Source of the DNA: Mycolicibacter sp. MU0102
Lineage (GTDB): Bacteria; Actinomycetota; Actinomycetes; Mycobacteriales; Mycobacteriaceae
DNA length: 64,000 nucleotides
Assembly: GCF_963378105.1 (NCBI RefSeq)
Contig: NZ_OY726398.1
Location: 2,728,001 to 2,792,000, forward strand
Direction: 5' to 3'
A program made the translations under genes and the position numbers. The notes under the pieces were generated by a model, which saw only the letters and a list, made by a program, of their open reading frames with translations, made no database searches and was not told the origin of the DNA. Shown one piece after another: positions 33,845-41,530 of the stretch. Within the stretch, counting starts at the first letter, position 1. Each line of letters begins with the position of its first letter.

Positions 33845-34862
33845 CGGCCAGCTCATCGGTCAGCACGGCGCCGATACCGAGCTTCTCCTTGATCTTCTTC
33901 TCGATCTCGTTGGCCACGTCGACGTTGTTCAGCAGGTAGTTGCGGGCATTCTCCTTGCCCTGCCCCAACTGCTCGCCGTCGTAGGTGAACCAGGAGCCGG
34001 ACTTGCGGATGAAGCCCTGGTCCACGCCCATGTCGATCAGCGAACCCTCACGGCTGATGCCCCGACCGTAGAGGATGTCGAACTCGGCCTGCTTGAACGG
34101 CGGCGACACTTTGTTCTTGACCACCTTGACCCGGGTGCGGTTGCCGACCGCATCGGTGCCGTCCTTGAGGGTCTCGATCCGCCGAACGTCCAGGCGTACC
34201 GAGGCGTAGAACTTCAAAGCCTTTCCACCCGTGGTGGTTTCGGGGCTGCCGAACATCACCCCGATCTTCTCCCGCAGCTGGTTGATGAAGATGGCGGTGG
34301 TACCCGAGTTATTCAGCGCGCCGGTCATCTTCCGCAGCGCCTGGCTCATCAGCCGGGCCTGCAGGCCGACGTGGCTGTCCCCCATCTCGCCCTCGATCTC
34401 CGCGCGCGGCACCAGGGCGGCCACCGAGTCGATGACCAGGATGTCCAGCGCGCCGGAACGGATCAGCGTGTCGGCGATCTCCAGCGCCTGCTCCCCGGTG
34501 TCGGGCTGGGACACCAGCAGTGAATCGGTGTCCACGCCAAGCTTCTTGGCGTATTCGGGGTCCAGCGCGTGCTCGGCGTCGATGAACGCCGCGATCCCGC
34601 CGGCGGCCTGGGCGTTGGCCACTGCGTGCAGCGCCACGGTGGTCTTACCGGAGGACTCTGGGCCGTAGATCTCGACGACCCGCCCCCGGGGCAGACCGCC
34701 GATGCCCAGCGCCACGTCCAGGGCGATCGAGCCGGTCGGGATGACCGAGATCGGCTGACGCACCTCGTCCCCGAGGCGCATCACCGAGCCTTTGCCGAAG
34801 TTCTTGTCGATCTGGGCCATCGCCAGTTCGAGTGCTTTTTCGCGATCGGGCGCTTGCGCCAT
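33813..34862 (-). CDS. recA: recombinase RecA (no intein)
   Basis: DNA strand-exchange protein and SOS co-protease, 349 residues, uninterrupted. Walker A GPESSGKT (67-74), Walker B LVIDSVAAL (142-150) and the DNA-binding loops (EMGDSHVGLQARLMSQ and the FGSPETTTGGKALKF segment) are intact. In M. tuberculosis an intein interrupts RecA after Lys251; here the sequence runs VVKNK-VSPPFKQ with Val252 where the intein-bearing protein has Cys, so the site is not invaded. It is expressed with recX, and has SOS and PafBC-type elements upstream. Confidence 0.98.
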   Translation of the reverse strand: MAQAPDREKALELAMAQIDKNFGKGSVMRLGDEVRQPISVIPTGSIALDVALGIGGLPRGRVVEIYGPESSGKTTVALHAVANAQAAGGIAAFIDAEHALDPEYAKKLGVDTDSLLVSQPDTGEQALEIADTLIRSGALDILVIDSVAALVPRAEIEGEMGDSHVGLQARLMSQALRKMTGALNNSGTTAIFINQLREKIGVMFGSPETTTGGKALKFYASVRLDVRRIETLKDGTDAVGNRTRVKVVKNKVSPPFKQAEFDILYGRGISREGSLIDMGVDQGFIRKSGSWFTYDGEQLGQGKENARNYLLNNVDVANEIEKKIKEKLGIGAVLTDELADDVLPAPVDF

Positions 34863-34918
34863 GATGCCTCTCCTGTGGTTCGGTAGTTCGGTGACCGGTT
34901 CTCGGTCGGTTGGCCGTG

Positions 34919-34941
34919 ACGCTAGCGACGGGGTCTGACAG
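34919..34941 (-). promoter_or_regulatory. PafBC-type (LexA-independent) promoter of recA
   Basis: On the recA strand TGTCAGAC, eight bases, then TAGCGT matches the RecA-NDp pattern (TGTCRGTG-N8-TANNNT) known for LexA-independent mycobacterial damage promoters. A palindrome, GGGTCT-gac-AGACCC (34931-34945), overlaps it. The leader to the ATG would be about 50 bases. Confidence 0.7.
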
Positions 34942-34975
34942 ACCCGTCAGGCCGAACGAACTGCCTCCACAGTAG

Positions 34976-34991
34976 GCGAACGAATGTTCGA
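34976..34991 (-). promoter_or_regulatory. SOS box of recA
   Basis: GCGAAC-gaat-GTTCGA matches the LexA consensus at 11 of 12 fixed positions and lies 35 bases upstream of the PafBC-type element. This reproduces the dual control of recA known in mycobacteria. Confidence 0.82.
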
Positions 34992-35039
34992 ATCAAGTCC
35001 GACACGCGGCGTGTCGGCGTGTCGGACTTTGGCGCCCGG

Positions 35040-36266
35040 TCAGGCCACCGCCATAACGTGCGCGGACGCTCCGATCGTGGTGTCGCCGGCTCCCATCATG
35101 GTGCGCATGAACGCCTCCTGCTCGCGCCGCCCGCGCCGCGCCGCACGCTCCAGGCCGCCGGGCAGGGCCAGCGCCGCGGCACTACGGGCCAGGTTCACCG
35201 GCATCCGCAGCAGCGGGTACCAGGGCAGCACGAAGACCGGCAGGCCCAGCTTTCGCATCGTGCGCGGCCCGAGAAAGCTGCTGGTCAGCGAGAGATGCTG
35301 GGCACGGGCGATACGGCGTCGAAGACCGGGCATGGCAGCGAACTGCCATTCCAGCGGATCGTCGGCCATCGGGGCCGCCAACTGCTTGGTGGTCTCATCG
35401 GGAGCCGAAAGCGCACCGAGGGTCTGATAGAGGATGCGGATGCCATCCCGGAAGCTGCCGGGCAGCCAGTCGTCGCGGACCCCCATCAGCCAGCCGACGT
35501 AGCGGGTCAGGTGGGCGATGTCCTCCAGTTCGGCCGGAGACATCACGATGCCCAACGCCAGCCCGCCGGCCGGTGGCGCGATCAGCGCTCCCACCAGGGT
35601 GGCGGCCATATCGGTCTGATTGACCGGCAGACCCCATTCGTCACTGCGCCAATCCGGCAGCGCGGCCACGTGCCGGCGAACGTACTCATGGATCAGCCGG
35701 ACTCGGATGGTGGCCTGATAGCCGACGCCGAGCGGCTCCAGTCCCCCGTCGGCACTGACGTCCAGCGCCCATTGCAGGGTCTCGGCGAAGCGCTTGTTCG
35801 AGCCCTTTTCCAGCACACCGGTGCGCAGCAGCGTCTTGTTGAACGAGGAGAACTGGTAGCCGCCGAGGAACGACACGTCCCGGGCGATGTAGGTGCCATC
35901 AGCACCGCCACGGCGCAGCGCTCGCTGACCCCGCCGCACCCGAGCCAGGTCGACCCAGTCCGGGATCGGCTCGAACTCACCGAAGAACTCCCGCAGCGGC
36001 GCAGGTGCGTCCGGCACGCTGTCCAGGCCGTGGGCCAGGATCTGCTCGAAGATCGGCCGCGTCTCGGCGGCTCCGGTATTCGACATCCACTCGACCAGCC
36101 GCTGCATCGGTTCGTCTCCGGCGGTCAGGTCTTCGCCGATCTGACGCCACCGCTGCGGCGTGGGTTTGGCGATCGCCAACACCGTCGCCAGCGCCCGAAT
36201 GCTGACCGGAACCGCGCCCGGTCCACCCGGGTGACGAGCGGGGACGGTCAGTGCGGGCGCGTTCAT
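35040..36266 (-). CDS. MpaB-type oxygenase (DUF2236 family)
   Basis: A 408-residue protein of the DUF2236/MpaB family, which includes rubber oxygenases (latex-clearing proteins) that use b-type heme. The family block FLGGYQFSSFNKTLLRTGVL (about 133-152) and the later VRLIHEYVRRHVAAL segment, whose His is a candidate heme ligand, are present. Substrate is unknown. It is divergent from a TetR regulator with only 65 bp between them, so local control is likely. It occupies a site next to recA where I recall no such gene in M. tuberculosis. Confidence 0.82.
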   Translation of the reverse strand: MNAPALTVPARHPGGPGAVPVSIRALATVLAIAKPTPQRWRQIGEDLTAGDEPMQRLVEWMSNTGAAETRPIFEQILAHGLDSVPDAPAPLREFFGEFEPIPDWVDLARVRRGQRALRRGGADGTYIARDVSFLGGYQFSSFNKTLLRTGVLEKGSNKRFAETLQWALDVSADGGLEPLGVGYQATIRVRLIHEYVRRHVAALPDWRSDEWGLPVNQTDMAATLVGALIAPPAGGLALGIVMSPAELEDIAHLTRYVGWLMGVRDDWLPGSFRDGIRILYQTLGALSAPDETTKQLAAPMADDPLEWQFAAMPGLRRRIARAQHLSLTSSFLGPRTMRKLGLPVFVLPWYPLLRMPVNLARSAAALALPGGLERAARRGRREQEAFMRTMMGAGDTTIGASAHVMAVA

Positions 36267-36289
36267 CGGGCCACCTCCAGCGACAATTT

Positions 36290-36316
36290 GGATAACATCC
36301 GTATTCCGAATCTACG
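36290..36316. promoter_or_regulatory. candidate TetR operator between the oxygenase and its regulator
   Basis: GGAT-aac-ATCC (36290-36300) is a perfect short inverted repeat, followed directly by an imperfect one, CGTATTCC-g-AATCTACG (36300-36316). Both lie in the 65-bp divergent intergenic region. Confidence 0.45.
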
Positions 36317-36331
36317 GTCGCTAGTAGGGTG

Positions 36332-36988
36332 ATGTCAATGAAACGCCCTGAGGTGGTGCGTGATTACGGCGGTATCAGCGCGGTGGACCGCCGCGCCGAG
36401 CGCCGCAGCAAGCTGCTGGCCGCCGGCCGCCAGATCTGGGGCGAATCGGGCATCGGCGAGGTCACCGTCCGCGGAGTCTGCACCTCCGCCGGCCTCACAC
36501 CGCGCTATTTCTACGAGCAGTTTCCCAACCGCGACGCGCTGTTCTTCGCGGTCTCCGACGACGTTCGCGACCAGCTGCTCGAAGCGATGGTCACCGCCGG
36601 CATCGGCGACCCCGGCACACTGGCCGACAAGCTCCGGTCCGCGCTGACCGCGTTTCTCGACCTGATCGCCGCCGACCCCTGCATCCACCGCATCGCCACC
36701 AGCGACCTGTCGGCGATTCCCGGGCTCAACGAGCACCGCGCAGGCATCCTCGACATGATCACCGACGCGGTCGTCGAACATGCCCCGGGCGTTCTCGACG
36801 GTCAGGACCTCGCACCCGAAGAACTACGCCGCGGTGCACTGTTCATCGTCGGCGGGGTCAACCAGATCATCGAAACCTGGCTCGCCAATCCGGTCGAGAC
36901 GACCACCGAATTGGCTGCGATCTGCTCCGACCTTTCCGTCGCCCTAGTACGCAGCATCGTGGCGCGCAGCGATCAGCCTCACCACTGA
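36332..36988 (+). CDS. TetR family transcriptional regulator
   Basis: A 218-residue regulator. The N-terminal helix-turn-helix reads RRSKLLAAGRQIWGESG...TVRGVCTSAGLTPRYFYEQF (about 22-62), and the ligand-binding domain follows. It lies divergent to the MpaB-type oxygenase gene and probably controls it and itself. Possible starts are ATG 36332 or ATG 36338; the latter has the better-spaced AGGG site. The 3' end overlaps the convergent DUF3046 gene by 10 bases. Confidence 0.88.
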   Translation: MSMKRPEVVRDYGGISAVDRRAERRSKLLAAGRQIWGESGIGEVTVRGVCTSAGLTPRYFYEQFPNRDALFFAVSDDVRDQLLEAMVTAGIGDPGTLADKLRSALTAFLDLIAADPCIHRIATSDLSAIPGLNEHRAGILDMITDAVVEHAPGVLDGQDLAPEELRRGALFIVGGVNQIIETWLANPVETTTELAAICSDLSVALVRSIVARSDQPHH

Positions 36989-37173
36989 TCGCGCGGCACG
37001 TCGAAGTCCGAGCACAGCGCCCACCACACGTCACGCGGCTCCACACCGTCCTCGATGGCCTGCGCCGCGGTCCGTCCACCCACCGCGGCCAACACATGAT
37101 CTGCCAGCACCGAGGCGCCATACGCGGCACCGAAACGCATCGCGACCCGTTCGTGGAATTCGGTCAGGCGCAC
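36979..37173 (-). CDS. DUF3046 family protein
   Basis: A 64-residue conserved actinobacterial protein (counterpart of Rv2738c), beginning RLTEFHERVAMRFG and ending in the Trp-rich DVWWALCSDFDVPRDQW. Function is unknown. The start is a GTG at 37173, nine bases after the stop of the glycosyltransferase gene, so the two are likely co-transcribed. It is usually found just upstream of recA; here the oxygenase/TetR pair separates them. Confidence 0.9.
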   Translation of the reverse strand: MRLTEFHERVAMRFGAAYGASVLADHVLAAVGGRTAAQAIEDGVEPRDVWWALCSDFDVPRDQW

Positions 37174-37182
37174 GCACCCAAC

Positions 37183-38355
37183 TTACCCAGTGCCTGACAG
37201 CGCCTCGTGGCACACCCGCACCGGATCGGCGACGTCGGTGGCGGTGCCGGCGGCCCGTCGCGCGGCATCGCGATAGCTCGGCGACGCCAATACGGCACCC
37301 ACCGCCTCGGCCAATGCCGGCCCACTCAACGGCCGGATCAGCCGGCCACTGCCTTGGCGCACCACGCGATTGGCGATCTCCCACTGATCGCCGCCACCGG
37401 GCACCACCACCAGCGGCACCCCGCCCAGCAGCGTCTTGGCCACCATGCCGTGTCCGCCGCCGCAGACCACCACATCGGCGTGCGTCAACAGTTCGTCCTG
37501 GCGACCCAACCCGGCGACGGCCCACGATGGCAGCTCCAGGGGCGCACCGCCCAGCCGCGACACCGCCAGCCGGGCGCCGTCGGGCAGTCCGGCACCGGGC
37601 ACCAGGTGCTCCAGGGCGAGCTCGGCCAGACCGGCGGCTCCGGTGGCGGCGGTCGACGGAGCCACCACCACCAGCGGGCCCGAGCCCGGTGGCACGGCCA
37701 GCACCTGCTCGGTCGGCTCAAAGTGCAGCGGACCGACGATGACGGCATCGGCGGGCCAGTCGGGCCGGGGCACCTCGAGTGCGGGCAGCGTGGCGATCAG
37801 GCGCCGCAGTGGCCCGGCATCGTCGGCTGGCAGACCGATCCCCACCCGCGCTTCGGCGCGCTGGCGCAGGCCGCCGCGCACCGACCGTGCCGTCAGCGAG
37901 CGCATCACCGCATCCCGCAGCCGCCCGCCTACCCCAGTGCCCGGCGCCAGCCCACTGCCGATCGGCGGCAGTCCCTTCGACGGCAGGTACAGCGGATGCG
38001 GACTGAGTTCGACCCACCCGATACCGAGTAGCTCGGCGGCCATTCCCCCACAGGCGGTGATGACGTCGGAGACCACCAGATCCGGCGCCAGAGCCCGCAG
38101 CTGATCACGGTTCTGGGCCGCCATCCGCGCCGCGCGGTGGTGCAGCTTGGCCCCGTCGTCGGCGTCGTCGTCGGCGGCGGTGGGGTCGAGTCCCAGCAGC
38201 TCTGCGGCGTCCACCCCGGCGGCCCGCGCGGTGTCGAGCCACTGCACCCCGGTCAACAGTGTGGGGGTGTCCCCGGCCGCCGCGAAGCGCTTGCACAAGG
38301 CGATCGCCGGGAACGCGTGACCGGGATCTGGGCCGGCAACCACTACGACTCGCAT
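37183..38355 (-). CDS. UDP-glycosyltransferase-like protein (GT1 type)
   Basis: A 390-residue glycosyltransferase of the MGT/erythromycin-type GT-B fold, counterpart of Rv2739c. The N-terminal Rossmann strand RVVVVAGPDPGHAFPAIAL is followed by the acceptor domain. The C-terminal nucleotide-sugar site contains VVVCGGGHGMVAKTLLGGVPLVVVPGGGDQ. Acceptor and sugar cannot be assigned. Its start is 42 bp from the divergent ephG start, so the two share a compact promoter region. Confidence 0.88.
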   Translation of the reverse strand: MRVVVVAGPDPGHAFPAIALCKRFAAAGDTPTLLTGVQWLDTARAAGVDAAELLGLDPTAADDDADDGAKLHHRAARMAAQNRDQLRALAPDLVVSDVITACGGMAAELLGIGWVELSPHPLYLPSKGLPPIGSGLAPGTGVGGRLRDAVMRSLTARSVRGGLRQRAEARVGIGLPADDAGPLRRLIATLPALEVPRPDWPADAVIVGPLHFEPTEQVLAVPPGSGPLVVVAPSTAATGAAGLAELALEHLVPGAGLPDGARLAVSRLGGAPLELPSWAVAGLGRQDELLTHADVVVCGGGHGMVAKTLLGGVPLVVVPGGGDQWEIANRVVRQGSGRLIRPLSGPALAEAVGAVLASPSYRDAARRAAGTATDVADPVRVCHEALSGTG

Positions 38356-38384
38356 CGGCCTACCGTGCCACAGCCCCACAGGCT

Positions 38385-38390
38385 TAGGGT
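38385..38390 (+). promoter_or_regulatory. -10 element of ephG (predicted leaderless)
   Basis: TAGGGT ends seven bases before the ATG at 38398. Confidence 0.5.
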
Positions 38391-38397
38391 GGCAGGC

Positions 38398-38844
38398 ATG
38401 ACCGAACTGACCGGCCAGCCGAGTGCTGTCGAGGCCGCCGCCAACATCCGCACCGTAGAGACCTTCCTCGACGCCCTGCGCGACGAGGACCTCGACACCG
38501 CGGCAGCGGCTCTCGCCGAGGACGTCGTGTACCAGAACGTCGGCCTGCCGACCATCTACGGCCGCAGTGCCACCATCGGGGTGTTTGGGCGCATGGCGGG
38601 CCGGGCCGGCTTCGATGTGAAGATCCACCGCATCGCCGCCGACGGCTCATCGGTCCTCACCGAACGCACCGACGCGCTGACGCTGGGGCCGTTGCGGCTG
38701 CAGTTCTGGGTGTGCGGGGTCTTCGAGGTGCACCACGGCCGTATCACGTTGTGGCGCGACTACTTCGACTTCCTGGACATGTTCAAGGCGACGCTGCGGG
38801 CGGTGGCGGCCACCGTGTTTCCGGCACTGCGGCCGACGTTCTAG
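38398..38844 (+). CDS. ephG: limonene-1,2-epoxide hydrolase family protein EphG
   Basis: A 148-residue one-domain epoxide hydrolase with the SnoaL-like fold, counterpart of Rv2740. The catalytic Asp-Arg-Asp arrangement is visible: Arg90 and Asp92 in LTERTDAL, and Asp121 in LWRDYFD. The M. tuberculosis enzyme is reported to open bulky lipid or sterol epoxides; the substrate here is inferred. A -10 hexamer sits just before the ATG and predicts a leaderless mRNA. Confidence 0.9.
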   Translation: MTELTGQPSAVEAAANIRTVETFLDALRDEDLDTAAAALAEDVVYQNVGLPTIYGRSATIGVFGRMAGRAGFDVKIHRIAADGSSVLTERTDALTLGPLRLQFWVCGVFEVHHGRITLWRDYFDFLDMFKATLRAVAATVFPALRPTF

Positions 38845-38847
38845 GGT
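38842..38847 (+). promoter_or_regulatory. -10 element of the DUF5313 gene (predicted leaderless)
   Basis: TAGGGT overlaps the ephG stop codon (TAG at 38842-38844) and ends seven bases before the GTG at 38855. Confidence 0.45.
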
Positions 38848-38854
38848 CAGCTCT

Positions 38855-39277
38855 GTGCGTCAAAGTCCCAAGCCTCAGCGCCCAAGCCCGATCCAATACC
38901 TCCGGTACTGCTACGGACGCCCGCTGCCCCCGGAACTGCTGGACTGGGTCCGCAACGACCTGGCCGGGCCGGGTGCCACCGTCCGGATGATCCTGCGTGC
39001 CGCCGTGCCCACAACGCTGATCCTGATTCCGTTCTGGCTGTTCCCGACAGACTTCATGACGCGGTTCAGCATGACGTTTCCGATCTGGTTCATGGTGATT
39101 CTGTTCGCACACGCGCTCAACAAGGTGTGGCGCACCCACATGCTGCGGATGCACGGCCTAAACCCGGAGCTCGCCAACGCACGTAAACGCGAGCGCGACG
39201 CCCACATTCACCGGTCCTACGAGGAACGCTACGGTCCGCGGCCGGAATCGGTCGATCAGCGAACCGACGACATCTAG
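38855..39277 (+). CDS. DUF5313 family membrane protein
   Basis: A 140-residue mycobacterial protein with two transmembrane helices (about residues 47-65 and 70-90), the preceding PPELLDWVRNDLAGPGAT motif, and a charged C-terminal tail. Function is unknown. The GTG start at 38855 is chosen by alignment and by the -10 hexamer just upstream. Its TAG shares the palindrome CTAG with the stop of the convergent pspM gene (39274-39277). Confidence 0.82.
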   Translation: MRQSPKPQRPSPIQYLRYCYGRPLPPELLDWVRNDLAGPGATVRMILRAAVPTTLILIPFWLFPTDFMTRFSMTFPIWFMVILFAHALNKVWRTHMLRMHGLNPELANARKRERDAHIHRSYEERYGPRPESVDQRTDDI

Positions 39278-40110
39278 ACGACGCGGGGCAACTCGGCCAG
39301 TTCGTCGAAGGCCTGCGCCCAGCCCAGCATCTTCTCGGTCGCACCGACCAGCTCCTCGCGATAGCGCAGCTGCGACATCGGGGATCCCGCCGGATCGCCC
39401 GCCGATGTCATCGAGCCGTCATTGGCCGAGGCCACCAGTTGCGCTGCGGCGGTAACCATCTCGTTGTACTGGCGAACACCGGCACTGAGCTGCGCGGTGA
39501 ACGCATTAATCGTCGGCACCAGATATTGACGTGATTGGGCGCTGTGCTGCACGGCGCGCTCCATGGAGACCACCTCAGCCGCGGTGGCCGCCATGGTGGA
39601 CGAGGCGCGGTTGACGGCGGCCGTCAGTTCGGTGATCTCATCGGCGGGCAACAGCCGGCCCCGCTCGAGCACGCCGAGCAGCGAGACCATCCCCCGCTCG
39701 GAGGCACCCAGCGCGTACATCGCCGGCCGCGCCGCCGAGCCGGGCGGCGGCAGGCGCCGTGCCGCGGTGGAGCGCACGGCCGGCAGCGGCGCCGCGCGCA
39801 GCCAGCGATAGCGCAGCAGCAACAGCGTCGCCGGTGCGGCCGCGCCCGCAGCCACCAGTCCGGTGATCAGCAGCACCCACACCGGCGTCGACCACGACGC
39901 CAGCACTGCGGTCACCAACGTCCAGAAACCGCATGTGGCAGTGAAGAACAGCCCCAGCCGAAGCGCCCACCGGCGCTTACGCAGCATCCTGGCCCTCGGG
40001 TCAGCGATCGCACCCAGCTTGTCGGCGAGCAGGTCGGCAGCCTCACTGGCTCGGTCTACGGCGCGCTGCAGTAGTGGGTGCCGTGCGCTGCCTCCGAGTG
40101 TCGCGGCCAC
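39274..40110 (-). CDS. pspM: envelope-stress membrane protein PspM
   Basis: A 278-residue membrane protein matching Rv2743c, partner of PspA in the mycobacterial Psp system. Two transmembrane helices (about 52-71 and 77-99) precede a long helical, Ala-rich cytoplasmic domain. The GTG at 40110 starts four bases after the pspA stop, giving a clgR-pspA-pspM operon. The fourth gene of the M. tuberculosis operon (Rv2742c, PspN) is not found downstream; the DUF5313 gene is there on the opposite strand. Confidence 0.85.
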   Translation of the reverse strand: MAATLGGSARHPLLQRAVDRASEAADLLADKLGAIADPRARMLRKRRWALRLGLFFTATCGFWTLVTAVLASWSTPVWVLLITGLVAAGAAAPATLLLLRYRWLRAAPLPAVRSTAARRLPPPGSAARPAMYALGASERGMVSLLGVLERGRLLPADEITELTAAVNRASSTMAATAAEVVSMERAVQHSAQSRQYLVPTINAFTAQLSAGVRQYNEMVTAAAQLVASANDGSMTSAGDPAGSPMSQLRYREELVGATEKMLGWAQAFDELAELPRVV

Positions 40111-40114
40111 CTGA

Positions 40115-40939
40115 CTACCGTCCCAGCGGGTTCTCGGGGGTGGGGTTGGTGCCCGACTGCGGGGTTGCCGGGGTGGCCTGGCCCGGGGCGGTGGTAGAGC
40201 CACCCGCGGGCAGCGACTCGCCCCGCATGGACGCTCGGATCTGCTCCAGCCGGGAGTGGCCGGCCATCTGCACACCGGCCTGCTCGACCTCGAGCATCCG
40301 GCCCTGCACCGAACCCTGCGCCAACTCGGCGGCCCCGATCGCGTTGGCGTAGCGCCGTTCGATCTTGTCGCGCACCTCGTCGAGGCTGGGAGTGGTTCCG
40401 GGGGCGGCGATCTCGCTCATGGAGCGCAGCGAGGCGCTGACCTGCTCCTGCATCTTGGCCTGCTCGAGCTGGCTGAGCAGTTTGGTGCGCTCGGCGATCT
40501 TCTGTTGCAGCACCATGGCGTTCTGCTCGACGGCCTTCTTGGCCTGCATCGCCGCCGACAGCGCCTGGTCGTGCAGCGCCTTGAGGTCTTCCACGCTCTG
40601 TTCGGCGGTGACCAGCTGGGCCGCGAACGCCTCTGCGGCGTTGTTGTACTCGGTGGCCTTCGCGGCGTCTCCGGCGGAGGTGGCCTGGTCAGCCAGGGTC
40701 AGGGCCTGGCGCACGTTGACCTGAAGCTTCTCAATGTCGGCCAGTTGGCGGTTCAGGCGCATTTCCAACTGCCGCTGGTTACCGATCACCTGCGCGGCCT
40801 GCTGGGTCAGGGCCTGGTGCTGACGCTGCGCCTCTTCGATCGCCTGCTGGATCTGCACCTTGGGATCGGCGTGCTCGTCGATCTTCGAGTTGAACAGCGC
40901 CATCAAGTACTTCCACGCCTTGACGAACGGGTTGGCCAT
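40115..40939 (-). CDS. pspA: phage-shock protein PspA / 35-kDa antigen
   Basis: A 274-residue PspA/Vipp1 (ESCRT-III-like) coiled-coil protein that protects the cytoplasmic membrane. The N-terminal amphipathic helix (NPFVKAWKYLMALFNSKID) is followed by continuous heptad-rich helices to about residue 235 and a Pro/Thr/Ser-rich tail. ClgR, encoded just upstream, activates this gene in M. tuberculosis. The 106-bp gap to clgR may hold a second promoter, but I see no clear one. Confidence 0.95.
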   Translation of the reverse strand: MANPFVKAWKYLMALFNSKIDEHADPKVQIQQAIEEAQRQHQALTQQAAQVIGNQRQLEMRLNRQLADIEKLQVNVRQALTLADQATSAGDAAKATEYNNAAEAFAAQLVTAEQSVEDLKALHDQALSAAMQAKKAVEQNAMVLQQKIAERTKLLSQLEQAKMQEQVSASLRSMSEIAAPGTTPSLDEVRDKIERRYANAIGAAELAQGSVQGRMLEVEQAGVQMAGHSRLEQIRASMRGESLPAGGSTTAPGQATPATPQSGTNPTPENPLGR

Positions 40940-41045
40940 CAGTCAGCTCCGTCTGCTTGTTTTCCAGTGTTGTCGCTCTACCGCCGGTACCGGTGATCAA
41001 TTTATCGGGTCGGCGGTTATCGGGTGAGTGTTCAGCCCGGGCGCG

Positions 41046-41396
41046 TCACGCCGAGGCTACCGATGCCAGCGTCCGAATCGGCGGGATGACAACCTTGGTG
41101 CCGGCATCGATGCGGGTCACTGCGCCGCCGCGGGCGTTGTGCACGGCCAGTTCGGCCCGCTCGGCATGCGCCAGCCGGGTCCCGGCGTCGAAGAGCACCG
41201 TCGACAGCGGGATCCGCAGCGCCGCGCAGATCGCGTTGAGCAGCTCGCTGGACGCTTCCTTGCGGCCCCGCTCGACCTCCGAGAGGTAGCCGAGGCTCAC
41301 CCGCGCCGCGTCCGACACCTCACGCAGCGTGCGGCCCTGGGCGGTCCGGGCTTGACGCAGCACCTCGCCGACCGACTCCCGCAGCAATGTCGTCAT
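41046..41396 (-). CDS. clgR: transcriptional activator ClgR
   Basis: A 116-residue Xre-type regulator (helix-turn-helix about 12-66; GRTLREVSDAARVSLGYLSE) that activates clp protease genes and the psp operon. It is short-lived through Clp proteolysis in related species; the C-terminus here ends ASVASA, a typical degron-like Ala/Val tail. The ATG at 41396 has a GAGGGGGAG ribosome-binding site. A SigE-type promoter lies 53 bases upstream, linking it to envelope stress. Confidence 0.94.
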   Translation of the reverse strand: MTTLLRESVGEVLRQARTAQGRTLREVSDAARVSLGYLSEVERGRKEASSELLNAICAALRIPLSTVLFDAGTRLAHAERAELAVHNARGGAVTRIDAGTKVVIPPIRTLASVASA

Positions 41397-41448
41397 CGTG
41401 CACTCCCCCTCACGGGTCAACCTTGGAAAACCGACAGTCACCAAGGTC

Positions 41449-41476
41449 AACGCGCGCGACTGCCGAATGGGTTCCC
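41449..41476 (-). promoter_or_regulatory. SigE-type promoter of clgR
   Basis: On the clgR strand GGGAACC is followed after 17 bases by CGTT. This is the SigE/SigH pattern also seen before sigB, in agreement with the known SigE control of clgR in M. tuberculosis. Confidence 0.72.
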
Positions 41477-41488
41477 GGATTCGACAGA

Positions 41489-41530
41489 TTCATGCGGCGG
41501 TCCTGGAGTCCACCGCCGGGTTCATGCGGT
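41489..41530. repeat. shortened remnant of the 57-bp repeat, locus 3
   Basis: Two TCATGCGG anchors (41490 and 41522) flank sequence matching both ends of the 57-bp unit (CATGCGGCGGTCC and CACCGCCGGGTTCATGCGG) but are only 32 bases apart, so about 25 internal bases are missing. It lies directly after the pgsA stop codon. Confidence 0.6.
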
